From IMG/VR virus record IMGVR_UViG_3300045051_000055, positions 1 through 20,989 of that record: 20,989 nucleotides of DNA. One strand, given 5' to 3'. The number at the start of each line of letters is the position of its first letter. The stretch's first letter is position 1. This document shows, piece after piece, positions 1 to 8,280 of the stretch. The position numbers and the translations under genes are program-made. This DNA comes from a virus. The notes under the pieces are model-generated. The model searched no databases. It worked only from the letters and a program-made list of their open reading frames with translations, and was not told where the DNA came from.

Positions 1-876
1 ATAAGTTGTTGAGCCATTACCACCAAAAGCAGTTGGCACTTTAGGTGGGCTTGAGCCGTCAGCCATAGTCACATTGTATTTAGATGTGCCATTAGCATCA
101 CAATCAGTATTGGCAAGGTAAATATCAACCCAAAATCCACCAGCCACCAAAGTCATACCTCTAGGGTCATTACAAGCAGGTCTGAATTTCAAATCCCATA
201 ATGAATATTCATTGATTTGTGCAGTAGAGTTACCACCACTTTGACCAGTAGCATTTCCACCTGCCGCATAATGGAATCCACCAACCTTGCGAGCATTAGC
301 AGTAGGTGGCGAAGTATGATTAGATGTAGCCTCTAAAGAGCCATCTGTCTTAGCCCAAATCGCATAGTCTGTGCCAGTTGTTGCAGTAGGCATAGTAATG
401 CTTGTGCCACTTGCAATAGTCTTAATTGAGCCATTAACATCAATGTATAAAGTTGTTGATGTCTGTAATGTGAAATTACCAGTCTTTGTCCATGCAACAA
501 TAGTAGGGTCTGCTTTTCTGAATAAACCTCTAATTTCAGATTGAACACTAGCAAAAGATAATGTGCCACTACCATTTGTAACCAATGCCTGACCATTTGT
601 GCCATCAGCGCTAGGAAAATTAAAAATACCTAAACCAACAAGCAAATCAGTTGTTTGATTTACTTTTATAACAGTAATCCAAGCATCATTATCAGCATTT
701 CTAATCTTTAAAACACTAGGATTTGCTGATGTATCTAGCCAAAACATATTGGCATAAGTTGTAGATGGTGCTGTAGCACCTGATTGTAATGAGCCTAAAG
801 CCTGTAATTGAGCATTTAAATCTGCTCTAAATGCAGGAAATCCTTGGTTTGCTACTACTAAATCTGCTTGTGACAT
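1..876 (-). CDS. Tail fibre / receptor-binding protein, N-terminal part (runs off left edge)
   Basis: Reading the minus strand from ATG at 876 gives 292 codons with no stop to base 1, so the C-terminus is missing. It starts MSQADLVVANQGFPAFRADL and continues with a short stretch (SGATAPSTTYANMFWLDTSA) that I recall from the N-termini of many phage tail fibres, which attach the fibre to the tail. About residues 195-292 are Gly/Asn-rich and include YSLWDLKFRPACNDPRGMTL and GTSKYNV. From memory, this resembles the region before C-type-lectin-like receptor-binding domains in phage tropism proteins; no search was done. A strong Shine-Dalgarno AGGAGAA (887-881) lies 4 nt before the ATG and overlaps the stop codon of the upstream tail tip gene. 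Its place at the end of the tail operon fits a host-recognition fibre. Tail fibre is likely; the exact fold is uncertain. Confidence 0.82.
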   Translation of the reverse strand, partial: MSQADLVVANQGFPAFRADLNAQLQALGSLQSGATAPSTTYANMFWLDTSANPSVLKIRNADNDAWITVIKVNQTTDLLVGLGIFNFPSADGTNGQALVTNGSGTLSFASVQSEIRGLFRKADPTIVAWTKTGNFTLQTSTTLYIDVNGSIKTIASGTSITMPTATTGTDYAIWAKTDGSLEATSNHTSPPTANARKVGGFHYAAGGNATGQSGGNSTAQINEYSLWDLKFRPACNDPRGMTLVAGGFWVDIYLANTDCDANGTSKYNVTMADGSSPPKVPTAFGGNGSTTY

Positions 877-885
877 TTATTTCTC

Positions 886-3777
886 CTATGTTACCAATTC
901 ACCATAGCCTTTAGCCACATAATCAAAAGTGCGACTAACCACAGTTCCACTAGAATTCTTAAACCTAATTGTAAATCCAGTATTGCTCTTTGTGGGAATT
1001 TCATAGTAATCCCCTTGAGATAAATTTTGTGCCATGATACCCAAAGCAGGTGATACTTTAAATGCAGGGCTAAATACCACATCATAACCATTTGATGCTG
1101 TTCCTGATACCAAATCATTATCACCAATTACTCTATCAGGCATATCTATTGAAACTGATAAGGCTTGTAGAATAGGTGTAGATTCTCCACTTGTAGAAGT
1201 CAAAACAGCCTTAAATCTTAAACCTCTAGCTTTATAGTCACCAACAAAGAATCTTCTGTAATCTGTCCATACAGCAGGTGAACTATTAGGGTCATCTTCA
1301 GTTACAGAAATATATAACTGAACATCAGTATCACCATAACTATTAGGATCACCATCAAATAAACCTGTTCTATCATCAAAATTGCCTGTTACATCATCAA
1401 ATAGATTGACATAATCTGCCCTTGATACAGTTAGATTTGAAGTTACCCTACTTGTATAAACATGACCTAAATCTACAATATTAGAGAAGAAATATGTTCC
1501 CTCTGTAGAGATTGTTCCACCACCACCATCAAAATCCCCATCAGCATCATCAAATAAGCCTGTAATATCATCAAAATCAATGGCTGTATCTAATATTAGA
1601 TATCCATCTTCATTAACACTACATTCTATTTTTTGACCTGAAAATGTAGGAGATTCTGTAACTGTTTCAATGAAGTTTAAGCCTTGAATGTCCTGAATAA
1701 CTGCAACAATCTCAGCAGGCACTAAAGATTCATTGCCTAGCTTATCAATTGCCTTAATAAAATAAGTTCCTGTCATAGCAGGTGCAATGGCAAAAACAGC
1801 AGGTCTAGGCACTTTATTAATAAGATCTACAGCATCAGAATAAGTAGCACCTACAGTAGCCCTAGAATGTCTAATCCGATAATGAGATAAATCTAAATCT
1901 CCTACAGCGTTCCATGTCAAATAGGCTTGAGTTCCAACAATATTAATGGAAAACCCTGATACATTCTCAGGTGGTGCAGTTTTACCTACTACTTCATGAT
2001 TTGCAGTTGCATAGGCTGATTTAACACCTAATGTATTAATAGACCTAGCCCTAATATTATAGATTTCACCATCTAATACATTTGGCAATTCAAATCTATT
2101 CCCTGATGCCTGTCCAAGAGTTACCCAAATATCTGATGTAGATACTTTTGCCTCTACTTCATATCTATCTTGAAATGTGCTTGTTCCTGCAATATCTACA
2201 ATTAGTGTAGTAATAATACTTTCTGCAAATACAGTTAATGTATCGGATACAGAAAGACCCGGCGCAGCTACTGTGAATGGATCAGGAAGATTAGTGTTAG
2301 GTGCAAAATCTACTACTGTCTCAGATCCACCTACCCAATCATATACCTGAGATGCTGTCTCTCTAAGAGTTAGATTGACTATAGGTGCATTATTCTCCCC
2401 TGTAGCTGTAAATTCCCAAGTCAATACCTCAAATACTTTGTCATTCCATCCATATCTAGGGAATGTTACTAATACATTATCAGCAGGCTGAATTGCAAAA
2501 GCTGTGAGCTTACATGGCACATTAAAACTGATTTGCTGTCTAGCCTTTTCTAGTTCAATCTTTGAAAGTCTTTGGCAAGTAGCTGATGATGTAGTAAATG
2601 GATATTCCACATCTTTCCAAATGACTTCACCATCTTCTGCTGAATAAAAAGTATTAGTTATAGGTGGAAAGCTAGTAGGCTGATAAAGTGCTGATGGCTC
2701 ACTATATGAGCCTTTGACAGCATTAAATATATCTCTCCTAGACTGAGATGCTTGCATAGTAATAGCCCCTGCAATCATATCTTCTGTGATTGTGACTGTA
2801 GGTGTTCTATAGTGAGCTACTCTTAATGTCCACTTGCCACCTGCATAAGTTAATTTACCACCACAGGCTGTGAGCATTTTCTGTAATACATCTTTTGGCT
2901 GTTCTGCTGAAGAAAAAGCACCATTGATGGTATATCTTTTTTCAGTAGCTCCTGATGCCAATGTCACATCTTGATCACAAATATTAGCTGATTCAATAAA
3001 TGATGCATCATCAAGCTCATCAGCACTAGCACCAAAACCATATCTAGTATCTGTTAAATAGTCTCTGATACAAAGTGCGGCATTTTGAGAATATGCTGTA
3101 GTGCTATTTCTAGGATCAAATACCTTTTTGCCTTGCACTACACAGGTAATATTAGGCAATCCCTGTGGGAAAGTGTCTGAGTTATAGACTAGCTTTGAGG
3201 CTAATATTGAAATACCTTTGAATTGATATGTCAAAGCCTTAGTGCTAGATAAAAAAGCTAATGGAGATTGTGTATCTGTACCTAATAACCAATTAAAAGA
3301 TACTGCATTGGCATCACCTTTATAAGTGCCTACATAAGCATTCCCTGATAAAGATAAAGATAGCTCTGTGTCATTGACATATACCTTACTTACAGCATTG
3401 ATCTCATGACCTGCTATAGCCTGCACTATATACATAGTTTCATTCTTAGCACCCTGAGATTCCATGAATAAGATAGTGCCACCTACCCTAGTCTGACCAT
3501 AGATAACTCTTGCATTACCTACAGGCTCTCTCCGATTGATTAGCTGACCTCTGATAGATTCACCTAGATCATAAGATGGTGGATTGCCTGCTAATAATTG
3601 AGATGCAGTAGCCGCGACTGCTGTAGTAAGTGCCGCCATTGCGACAAATGAGCCAATACCTGCTGATATAGTAGCAGTAGATAAAAGACCTAATGAAGCA
3701 CCACCTGTGTAAACTGCCGCTGCTACTGCTGCGGCTACCACTACTGCTTTAAATACACCACCAAAGCTAAAGCCCAT
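886..3777 (-). CDS. Tail tip / host specificity protein, lambda J-like
   Basis: A 963-residue protein expected at the tip of the siphophage tail, where it helps contact the host. Residues 1-65 are strongly hydrophobic and Ala/Gly-rich. Then comes the conserved beginning of tail tip proteins: REPVGNARVIYGQTRVGGTI (83-102) and a pattern like IVQAIAGHEI (117-126). A PF13550-like central part (roughly 260-480) is followed by fibronectin-III-like segments (about 500-600 and 605-695; the second starts TAPPENVSGFS). Two acidic Phe-Asp repeats follow: FDDITGLFDDADGDFD (735-750) and FDDVTGNFDDRTGLFD (793-808). The C-terminus ends in FDYVAKGYGEL, similar to the closing strand of this family. Start and upstream stop share base 3777 (TAATG), so translation is probably coupled. 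It is the last tail gene before the fibre. Family placement is from motifs, not a search. Confidence 0.85.
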   Translation of the reverse strand: MGFSFGGVFKAVVVAAAVAAAVYTGGASLGLLSTATISAGIGSFVAMAALTTAVAATASQLLAGNPPSYDLGESIRGQLINRREPVGNARVIYGQTRVGGTILFMESQGAKNETMYIVQAIAGHEINAVSKVYVNDTELSLSLSGNAYVGTYKGDANAVSFNWLLGTDTQSPLAFLSSTKALTYQFKGISILASKLVYNSDTFPQGLPNITCVVQGKKVFDPRNSTTAYSQNAALCIRDYLTDTRYGFGASADELDDASFIESANICDQDVTLASGATEKRYTINGAFSSAEQPKDVLQKMLTACGGKLTYAGGKWTLRVAHYRTPTVTITEDMIAGAITMQASQSRRDIFNAVKGSYSEPSALYQPTSFPPITNTFYSAEDGEVIWKDVEYPFTTSSATCQRLSKIELEKARQQISFNVPCKLTAFAIQPADNVLVTFPRYGWNDKVFEVLTWEFTATGENNAPIVNLTLRETASQVYDWVGGSETVVDFAPNTNLPDPFTVAAPGLSVSDTLTVFAESIITTLIVDIAGTSTFQDRYEVEAKVSTSDIWVTLGQASGNRFELPNVLDGEIYNIRARSINTLGVKSAYATANHEVVGKTAPPENVSGFSINIVGTQAYLTWNAVGDLDLSHYRIRHSRATVGATYSDAVDLINKVPRPAVFAIAPAMTGTYFIKAIDKLGNESLVPAEIVAVIQDIQGLNFIETVTESPTFSGQKIECSVNEDGYLILDTAIDFDDITGLFDDADGDFDGGGGTISTEGTYFFSNIVDLGHVYTSRVTSNLTVSRADYVNLFDDVTGNFDDRTGLFDGDPNSYGDTDVQLYISVTEDDPNSSPAVWTDYRRFFVGDYKARGLRFKAVLTSTSGESTPILQALSVSIDMPDRVIGDNDLVSGTASNGYDVVFSPAFKVSPALGIMAQNLSQGDYYEIPTKSNTGFTIRFKNSSGTVVSRTFDYVAKGYGELVT
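1372..1401 (-). repeat. Copy A of an exact 30-bp repeat encoding FDDVTGNFDD
   Basis: Identical over 30 bases to 15670-15699, in the same orientation and codon frame. It encodes residues 793-802 of the tail tip protein. The flanking base differs on each side, so the identity is exactly ten codons. Confidence 0.95.
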
Positions 3778-4334
3778 TATCTACCCCATGCAATATCTTT
3801 TTCTTGCAGGCTTGCAACCATCTCCAATGAATTATCACTTGGAAATCTAGAAAGTTGCTCCTCATTGGTGTATTTTCTTACTCTAGGTCTCTCTAGGTCA
3901 ATTAAAACATTTTCTACTGTGATAGTAAGTGTGGCAGTCTGCCCATCTTCTTGAATAGACATAGTGTCCATTCTTCCTGAGAAGATCTGATACATATCTG
4001 ATACAGGCTGATTATTAGAATCTAATGCACCTACATACAATTTAGCAATTCTGCCTCTGTAGTTTTCTAATAGTGCTACAGATACTATTGAGCTTGCCAA
4101 TCCACTAAATGTGAATGTCATACCATTAGCAGATAAATCTGTGCTTTCATTAGATTCAGAAATGCCCATGACTAAGCCTGAGCCACTCCATGTCTCACCA
4201 TTGGCTTCTATATCACCATAGCCTGTCCAAAATCTAACAGCACCTGATGTAAATAAAAGCTCTACAGCATAAAAAGGGCTTAACTCAGTAGCATTAAATT
4301 CTGTGCTTAATGCTGATGGTAGTGTCCTTGCCAT
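3777..4334 (-). CDS. Conserved minor tail protein (tail tip assembly)
   Basis: A 185-residue protein between the distal-tail-like gene and the J-like tip gene. It starts MARTLPSALSTEF and contains FYAVELLFTSGAVRFWTGYG (21-40), a Gly/Trp segment NGETWSGSG, and a charged end (DLERPRVRKYTNEEQ) closing in DIAWGR. I recognise this pattern from conserved hypothetical tail genes of proteobacterial siphophages, where it occupies the tail-hub/minor-tail position (comparable with lambda L or DUF2163 genes). I cannot assign a catalytic role, and no peptidase motif is visible. Its ATG overlaps the stop of the upstream gene by one base, and it shares base 3777 with the downstream gene, so the three tip genes form one coupled block. 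Confidence 0.7.
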   Translation of the reverse strand: MARTLPSALSTEFNATELSPFYAVELLFTSGAVRFWTGYGDIEANGETWSGSGLVMGISESNESTDLSANGMTFTFSGLASSIVSVALLENYRGRIAKLYVGALDSNNQPVSDMYQIFSGRMDTMSIQEDGQTATLTITVENVLIDLERPRVRKYTNEEQLSRFPSDNSLEMVASLQEKDIAWGR

Positions 4335-4954
4335 TAGAGAGCCTCTCTAGCACCAAAAGTAATACCATATATTGCTGATTCTCTAATATCCCAAGCTGTC
4401 TGATTAGATGACAATCTAAATACACCTTTAGGGCTATTTACCACAATTGCTGAATTATCAGAAGGGCTTGATCTCAATGAAGGATAAATGGTCAAAGTAG
4501 CATTGCCACCTGAATCACTATTTACATCATCTAATACTTTATGCAATCTTGCATTTGCACCTGAGCCAAGCTGAATATAATCACCTGCCTTTAAGATGCC
4601 TGTAGTGCTATTAGTCCAACCATCAGTAAGCAATTCATTGCCTACCTGATTAGCACCTTTTACCAATGGTGTGCCTGTAGCAACACCTCTAGGCACTGCA
4701 CCATTAGGATCACCTAATAAGAATGTGCCATATGCACCATTTAGCTTAAGCATAAAGCTAATCCAATACTCTGCCTCATCTCTAGTCATAGGTCTAAGAG
4801 TAATATCAGCTTCCCAATATTGACCTGAATATTTATAGACTTGCTGACTAGCTGTAAATGGAGATACAGATTGACCCACTATATCAATAGTGCTCATTCT
4901 GACTGCTGAGATCTGTCTATTAGATGGTAAAGATAAAGGGTAAATTATTGCCAT
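4334..4954 (-). CDS. Conserved tail protein, probable distal tail component
   Basis: A 206-residue protein immediately after the tape measure gene, the position of the distal tail protein in siphophages. Visible conserved stretches are SPFTASQQVYKYSGQYWEAD (31-50), followed by MTRDEAEYWISFMLKLNG, then YGTFLLGDPNG, and a C-terminal WDIRESAIYGITFGARE. These resemble a family of conserved phage tail genes that pairs with the next gene. The N-terminal half plausibly forms a ring protein contacting the end of the tail tube; this is inference from position and order. The ATG is one base downstream of the tape measure TAA. An AAGGAT sequence lies about 12 nt upstream, so coupling may matter more than the ribosome site. 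Confidence 0.68.
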   Translation of the reverse strand: MAIIYPLSLPSNRQISAVRMSTIDIVGQSVSPFTASQQVYKYSGQYWEADITLRPMTRDEAEYWISFMLKLNGAYGTFLLGDPNGAVPRGVATGTPLVKGANQVGNELLTDGWTNSTTGILKAGDYIQLGSGANARLHKVLDDVNSDSGGNATLTIYPSLRSSPSDNSAIVVNSPKGVFRLSSNQTAWDIRESAIYGITFGAREAL

Positions 4955-4955
4955 T

Positions 4956-6953
4956 TTATGCCATCATCCTTCCATAAGTGCCACCTCTACGCTTAGAATC
5001 AGCTACTGCGGCTTTTGTAGCTTCCATGATTCTAGGCATCATAGATTGAATTTCTGTTCTTACTGTCTGTGCCACACCTGTCTGAATATTGATAGTCTGA
5101 TTGACCACTGTGCCACCAATATCTTCAGATTTAGTGATATTGCCACCTGAAAATGGTGTGAATAATTCAGCACCTTTTTCACCTACTAAATAGCTCTTGC
5201 CTGCCTGCACTAAACCACCATCAGCCCTGATACCACCTAGGCTTGCATTAGGGTTTACACCAAATCCTGTAGATCCACCTGTGCCTAAAGACTGAGTGCC
5301 TAGATTTACACTAGATCCACCCCCCATAAACACACCACCAATAGCACCTGATAATGCATTGGCAATAGGGGCTGTGATTGTCTGTCTAATCATAATCTTT
5401 GCAATATCAGCCAAGATAGAGGCAGTCATATTTCTAAATGCATCAGATACAGAAGTAGTCCTGCTGATAATGCCAAACATAGCATCATCTAATGATTTAA
5501 GTGCTCCTGTTACTACACCCTGAGTAAGGCTTGCTACATTTTTAGATTCATTGACATATTTAGTCAAAGCTACAGTAGCACCATATTCAATAGAGCTATT
5601 TAGCTCATCTTGCTTATTTTTAAACTGCTCTGCTACATCAATTGCTTCTTTGTAAGTTTCAATTAATCTAGTAGATTGCTCTAAATAAACCTGCTCTGAT
5701 AAGAAGCCCTCATCAAATTCTTTAGCTAATTTAGCCTGTGCATCAGCATAAGCCTTACTAATATCTACTAATCTCTCTCTTAGCTTTACTTCAGATTCAC
5801 TCATCAATAATGAATCTAAGCCTAATTGAGCTTTGCTTGCCATTTGCTCCATAGAAATAGCAAATGAATTAGCTAATTCAATAGAATCAGCAATAGCCTT
5901 CTTACGCTTTTCAGCCTCTCTTTGAGATTTAGCATCATCAGGATCTTTTACTGTTCTCATAGATTGCTGAACAGCTTTTTGTGATTCCTTTGCATTATTA
6001 GCTAATTCTCTAGCAAATTCTTTGTCTTTAATTCTTAGCCCTGCAACATAGGCATCATATTCTCTAAGCCTATCAAAGAATGTATTAAATTTGCCACTGC
6101 CAATATCACTAAGAGTTAGACCTATTAGGTTTACAGAAGCATTGACTGTCTGCAATGCTGTGACTACTGTTCTAACACCATACACTAAGCCTTTAAATGC
6201 TTCACCACCAAATTCAAGCAAAGTATTAAATGCACTACCTGCCTGACTAGCACTCTCAGCTACTTTTGTCATAGTAGGAACAAAGTTTTTTAGTATGCCT
6301 AGAGTTAGCTTTTGATTAGCTACTTCAAATTTATCCTGCAAATCAGCGGCACTTTGAATAGCCATTGCATATTCCATGAATGACTGTCTAAGCTCATCAG
6401 TGCCTTGAGATAATCCTACAAAGTCCACACCTTTTGCGGCTTTGCCAAAAAGTTCCATTGCAAGACCATTTCTAGTAGCTGAATCTTGCATTTTTCCTAA
6501 TCTATCAATGGCTGAATCAAATAATTCAATCATTGACATATTGGATAGATTCTCAGTGGTAATGCCTAATGATTTAAAGGCATCCTGAGCACCTCTACTA
6601 CCTTCTACAGCTTGATATACCTTAGATGTGAAAGATGAGAACATCTTTCCTGCATTTTCAGCTTCACCACCATTTCTTCTAAGTGATTCACCTAAAGCTA
6701 AAACAGTTTCAGCACCTACTTCATTGGCTTTTGCCACATCAGCAATTTGATCTGCATAAGCAATAGCCTGTCTAGTAAAACTTACTAATTGACCTACTGC
6801 AAATGCACCTGCAATAGCAAAACCTGCTGTCTTAGCAGATTTCACCATTGAATCAAAATTTCTTTGAGCTTGATAACTAGCTTTATCAAGGGCTTGATTA
6901 AATTGTGCTGTCTCTGCTGACAGCTTGACTACTAGATCACCAAGCCCTGCCAT
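4956..6953 (-). CDS. Tail tape measure protein
   Basis: A 665-residue protein that sets tail length and is ejected ahead of the DNA. It starts MAGLGDLVVKLSAETAQFNQ, the usual opening of tape measure proteins. A hydrophobic segment (about 42-60) follows, then a helical region with many Ala, Lys, Glu and Gln. A Gly-rich tail contains GGLVQAGKSYLVGEKGAELF, a hallmark of the family's C-terminus. Using the usual relation of about 0.15 nm per residue, the tail would be near 100 nm (inference). The Shine-Dalgarno AGGAGAAG (6965-6958) is strong. The ATG follows directly on the TAA of the frameshifted chaperone ORF (6956-6954), with no base between, as expected for the classic G/G-T/tape-measure arrangement. 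Confidence 0.93.
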   Translation of the reverse strand: MAGLGDLVVKLSAETAQFNQALDKASYQAQRNFDSMVKSAKTAGFAIAGAFAVGQLVSFTRQAIAYADQIADVAKANEVGAETVLALGESLRRNGGEAENAGKMFSSFTSKVYQAVEGSRGAQDAFKSLGITTENLSNMSMIELFDSAIDRLGKMQDSATRNGLAMELFGKAAKGVDFVGLSQGTDELRQSFMEYAMAIQSAADLQDKFEVANQKLTLGILKNFVPTMTKVAESASQAGSAFNTLLEFGGEAFKGLVYGVRTVVTALQTVNASVNLIGLTLSDIGSGKFNTFFDRLREYDAYVAGLRIKDKEFARELANNAKESQKAVQQSMRTVKDPDDAKSQREAEKRKKAIADSIELANSFAISMEQMASKAQLGLDSLLMSESEVKLRERLVDISKAYADAQAKLAKEFDEGFLSEQVYLEQSTRLIETYKEAIDVAEQFKNKQDELNSSIEYGATVALTKYVNESKNVASLTQGVVTGALKSLDDAMFGIISRTTSVSDAFRNMTASILADIAKIMIRQTITAPIANALSGAIGGVFMGGGSSVNLGTQSLGTGGSTGFGVNPNASLGGIRADGGLVQAGKSYLVGEKGAELFTPFSGGNITKSEDIGGTVVNQTINIQTGVAQTVRTEIQSMMPRIMEATKAAVADSKRRGGTYGRMMA

Positions 6954-7498
6954 TTAACTTCTCCTAGTTATCCTATTTGCAAATTGAGCCTTCAATACAT
7001 CCTTTGCCTTTGGCTTCTCAGGCTCTTGAAGCCTAAAGTAAGCTATCCATTCAGTCAATTCAGCACTATCCATGCTTTTCAACATAACTCCGACAGGCAT
7101 CCCCAATTTCAAAGCTAGACTGAAATAGAATTGTCTTTGGGGGCGGAGCTTTAGTTTTTTGACAAGTCCTCTAGATCAGATTCAGTCAATCTGTTTAATT
7201 TCTGAGCTACTTTGACACATCTCTCCAAAGCACTAGCTGATTTCTGACCTAAATCATAGGCATCATCATCAGAGAATAGTCTTTTACCATTCTCATCTAC
7301 TGCTGTGAAGGCTACCAATCTAGCCCTGATATTATCTAAATTACTTGCTTTACCACTTACTAGGCTTTGTTCCCAAGCATCTCTACTCTGTCCTGTCATC
7401 ATACTGATGTAGATTTCACCACCCCACTCAGGAACTTTAACTAATTCTTTTTTTAAATCATTAGCACCTAAAATTGCATCTCTGTTTAAGATTGCCAT
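6954..7498 (-). CDS. Tail assembly chaperone G-T fusion made by -1 ribosomal frameshift
   Basis: Joined product: residues 1-115 from 7498-7154 in frame 0, then a -1 shift at AAAAAAC (7160-7154), then 66 codons from CTA (7154-7152) to AGT (6959-6957), ending at TAA 6956-6954; 181 residues in all. I translated the -1 frame codon by codon and it is open throughout. The extension contains RQFYFSLALKLGMPVGVMLK and DSAELTEWIAYFRLQEPEK, which match the DUF4035/gpT pattern from memory. In lambda, gpG and gpGT bind the tape measure protein and bring tail tube subunits to it; only a small share of ribosomes shift. The ORF has no start codon of its own at a suitable place, which argues for frameshifting rather than a separate gene. 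Confidence 0.88.
7151..7498 (-). CDS. Tail assembly chaperone, gpG-like (unshifted product)
   Basis: A 115-residue protein between the tail tube and tape measure genes, the invariant place of the gpG chaperone. It begins MAILNRDAILGANDLKKELV and contains VPEWGGEIYI, a pattern seen in many gpG-like proteins, and ends in ESDLEDLSKN with TAA at 7153-7151. The start has a good ribosome site (GAGGG, 4 nt before ATG). The last two sense codons, AAA AAC, form part of the slippery heptamer, so this is the major short product and the G-T fusion the minor one. Confidence 0.88.
   Translation of the reverse strand: MAILNRDAILGANDLKKELVKVPEWGGEIYISMMTGQSRDAWEQSLVSGKASNLDNIRARLVAFTAVDENGKRLFSDDDAYDLGQKSASALERCVKVAQKLNRLTESDLEDLSKN
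7154..7172 (-). other. Programmed -1 frameshift signal
   Basis: The minus strand reads AGAGG (7172-7168), a 7-nt spacer, then A-AAA-AAC (7160-7154) in the X-XXY-YYZ phase (TCA AAA AAC) and the frame-0 stop TAA. An upstream Shine-Dalgarno-like AGAGG near a slippery heptamer is a known stimulator of -1 shifting in bacteria, as in dnaX. Downstream, AAAGCT (7152-7147) can pair with AGCTTT (7116-7111), and CCCCAA (7142-7137) with TTGGGG (7106-7101). These pairs interlock and might form a pseudoknot-like structure; its stability was not calculated. Confidence 0.85.
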
Positions 7499-7511
7499 TT
7501 AACCCTCAATA

Positions 7512-7934
7512 TTAAGATTCAACAATTGCACCTGTGATTTCTAAAGTCACATTAGCCTCTACAACACCATCAACTGCACCTGATACTGCAAAGCCTGTTA
7601 CAAATGCTGAGAAGCTCCATGTAGTAGATGGAGAATCATCAGTGAATACTAATTTGAAATTAGTTTCTTCTCTGCTTGCACGCTGTGCACGCAATAATGC
7701 GTGTTGAGTGTTGTTAGGAATATAGTTGATTGTGAAGGACAATTGACCTTCATCAGCTAGACCCATACGCTTTTCTTTAGCTAATGATGAGAGATCAGTC
7801 ACATCAATAACTGCGGCAGATCCACCCGGACCTGAAAAAGTTTTGATTTCAGAAATGGCAGTAAAAACTTCAGGAGAAGCTCCATTGCCAATTTTTAATA
7901 ACATACCTTGTGCTTCTAGTGCTTGTGATGACAT
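7512..7934 (-). CDS. Major tail tube protein
   Basis: A 140-residue protein of the lambda gpV-like tail tube family. It starts MSSQALEAQGMLLKIGNGAS, followed by a segment with IDVTDLSS, then the loop EKRMGLADEGQLSFTINY (about 54-71), and ends in a beta-rich part (VEANVTLEITGAIVES). That order (SGPGG, VTDLSS, GLxDEGQLxF) is typical of phage tail tube proteins, which stack as rings into the DNA channel. The ribosome site is strong (AGGAG). Three of its four arginine codons are CGT, unlike most neighbours, which fits a highly expressed structural protein. It follows the DUF3168 gene by one base and precedes the chaperone gene. Confidence 0.88.
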   Translation of the reverse strand: MSSQALEAQGMLLKIGNGASPEVFTAISEIKTFSGPGGSAAVIDVTDLSSLAKEKRMGLADEGQLSFTINYIPNNTQHALLRAQRASREETNFKLVFTDDSPSTTWSFSAFVTGFAVSGAVDGVVEANVTLEITGAIVES

Positions 7935-7935
7935 A

Positions 7936-8280
7936 TTAGCTCCTTTGCCAACAATAAAAATCCTGAGTTACTCTGTAAAGTTTTACATCAGGTTCAAAAA
8001 AATCTACATCAGTTTGTAGAGTAGCCTTTGCAGAGCTACCCTCTAAAGCTGTTCTTACTTGACTTGCCAAGGTTTTAGCCTCTGCATAAGTCTTTGCATA
8101 AGTATCAACCTGAATTCTAATTTGGTCAATAGTTGCACCACCATCTAGTGTATTTTCAGGTGTAGATGAGATCCTCTGATAAACAATAGCAGGCACTGTG
8201 CCTTTTTCAGGCATGACAATAGGATAAACTCTACCACCTGCCAAGCCTGACAATACTGTATATATGGTATTTTCTATCAT
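7936..8280 (-). CDS. DUF3168 tail terminator / tail completion protein
   Basis: A 114-residue protein of the DUF3168 type, which caps the tail and helps join it to the head (SPP1 gp17/HK97 gp10-adjacent position). The opening MIENTIYTVLSGLAGGRVYP, the segment PAIVYQRISSTPENTLDGG (29-47), then QIRIQVDTYAKTYAEAKTLA (52-71), and a C-terminal YRVTQDFYCW follow the family pattern closely. Its ATG overlaps the preceding gene's TGA (ATGA at 8280-8277), implying coupled translation. Identification rests on remembered family features and gene order. Confidence 0.85.
   Translation of the reverse strand: MIENTIYTVLSGLAGGRVYPIVMPEKGTVPAIVYQRISSTPENTLDGGATIDQIRIQVDTYAKTYAEAKTLASQVRTALEGSSAKATLQTDVDFFEPDVKLYRVTQDFYCWQRS

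Noticed and set aside
333-605. 90-codon minus-strand frame starting MAQMVRHWLQ
   Set aside because: Overlaps the tail fibre gene in another frame; low-complexity Leu/Gln sequence typical of an out-of-frame read.
3777-4954. NlpC/P60 or other cell-wall peptidase in the tail tip block
   Set aside because: No Cys/His catalytic motif is visible in either small tail-tip protein.
7101-7152. A defined pseudoknot downstream of the frameshift site
   Set aside because: Two interlocking six-base pairings exist, but one loop is about 20 nt and stability is not calculated, so it is mentioned only as a possible stimulator.
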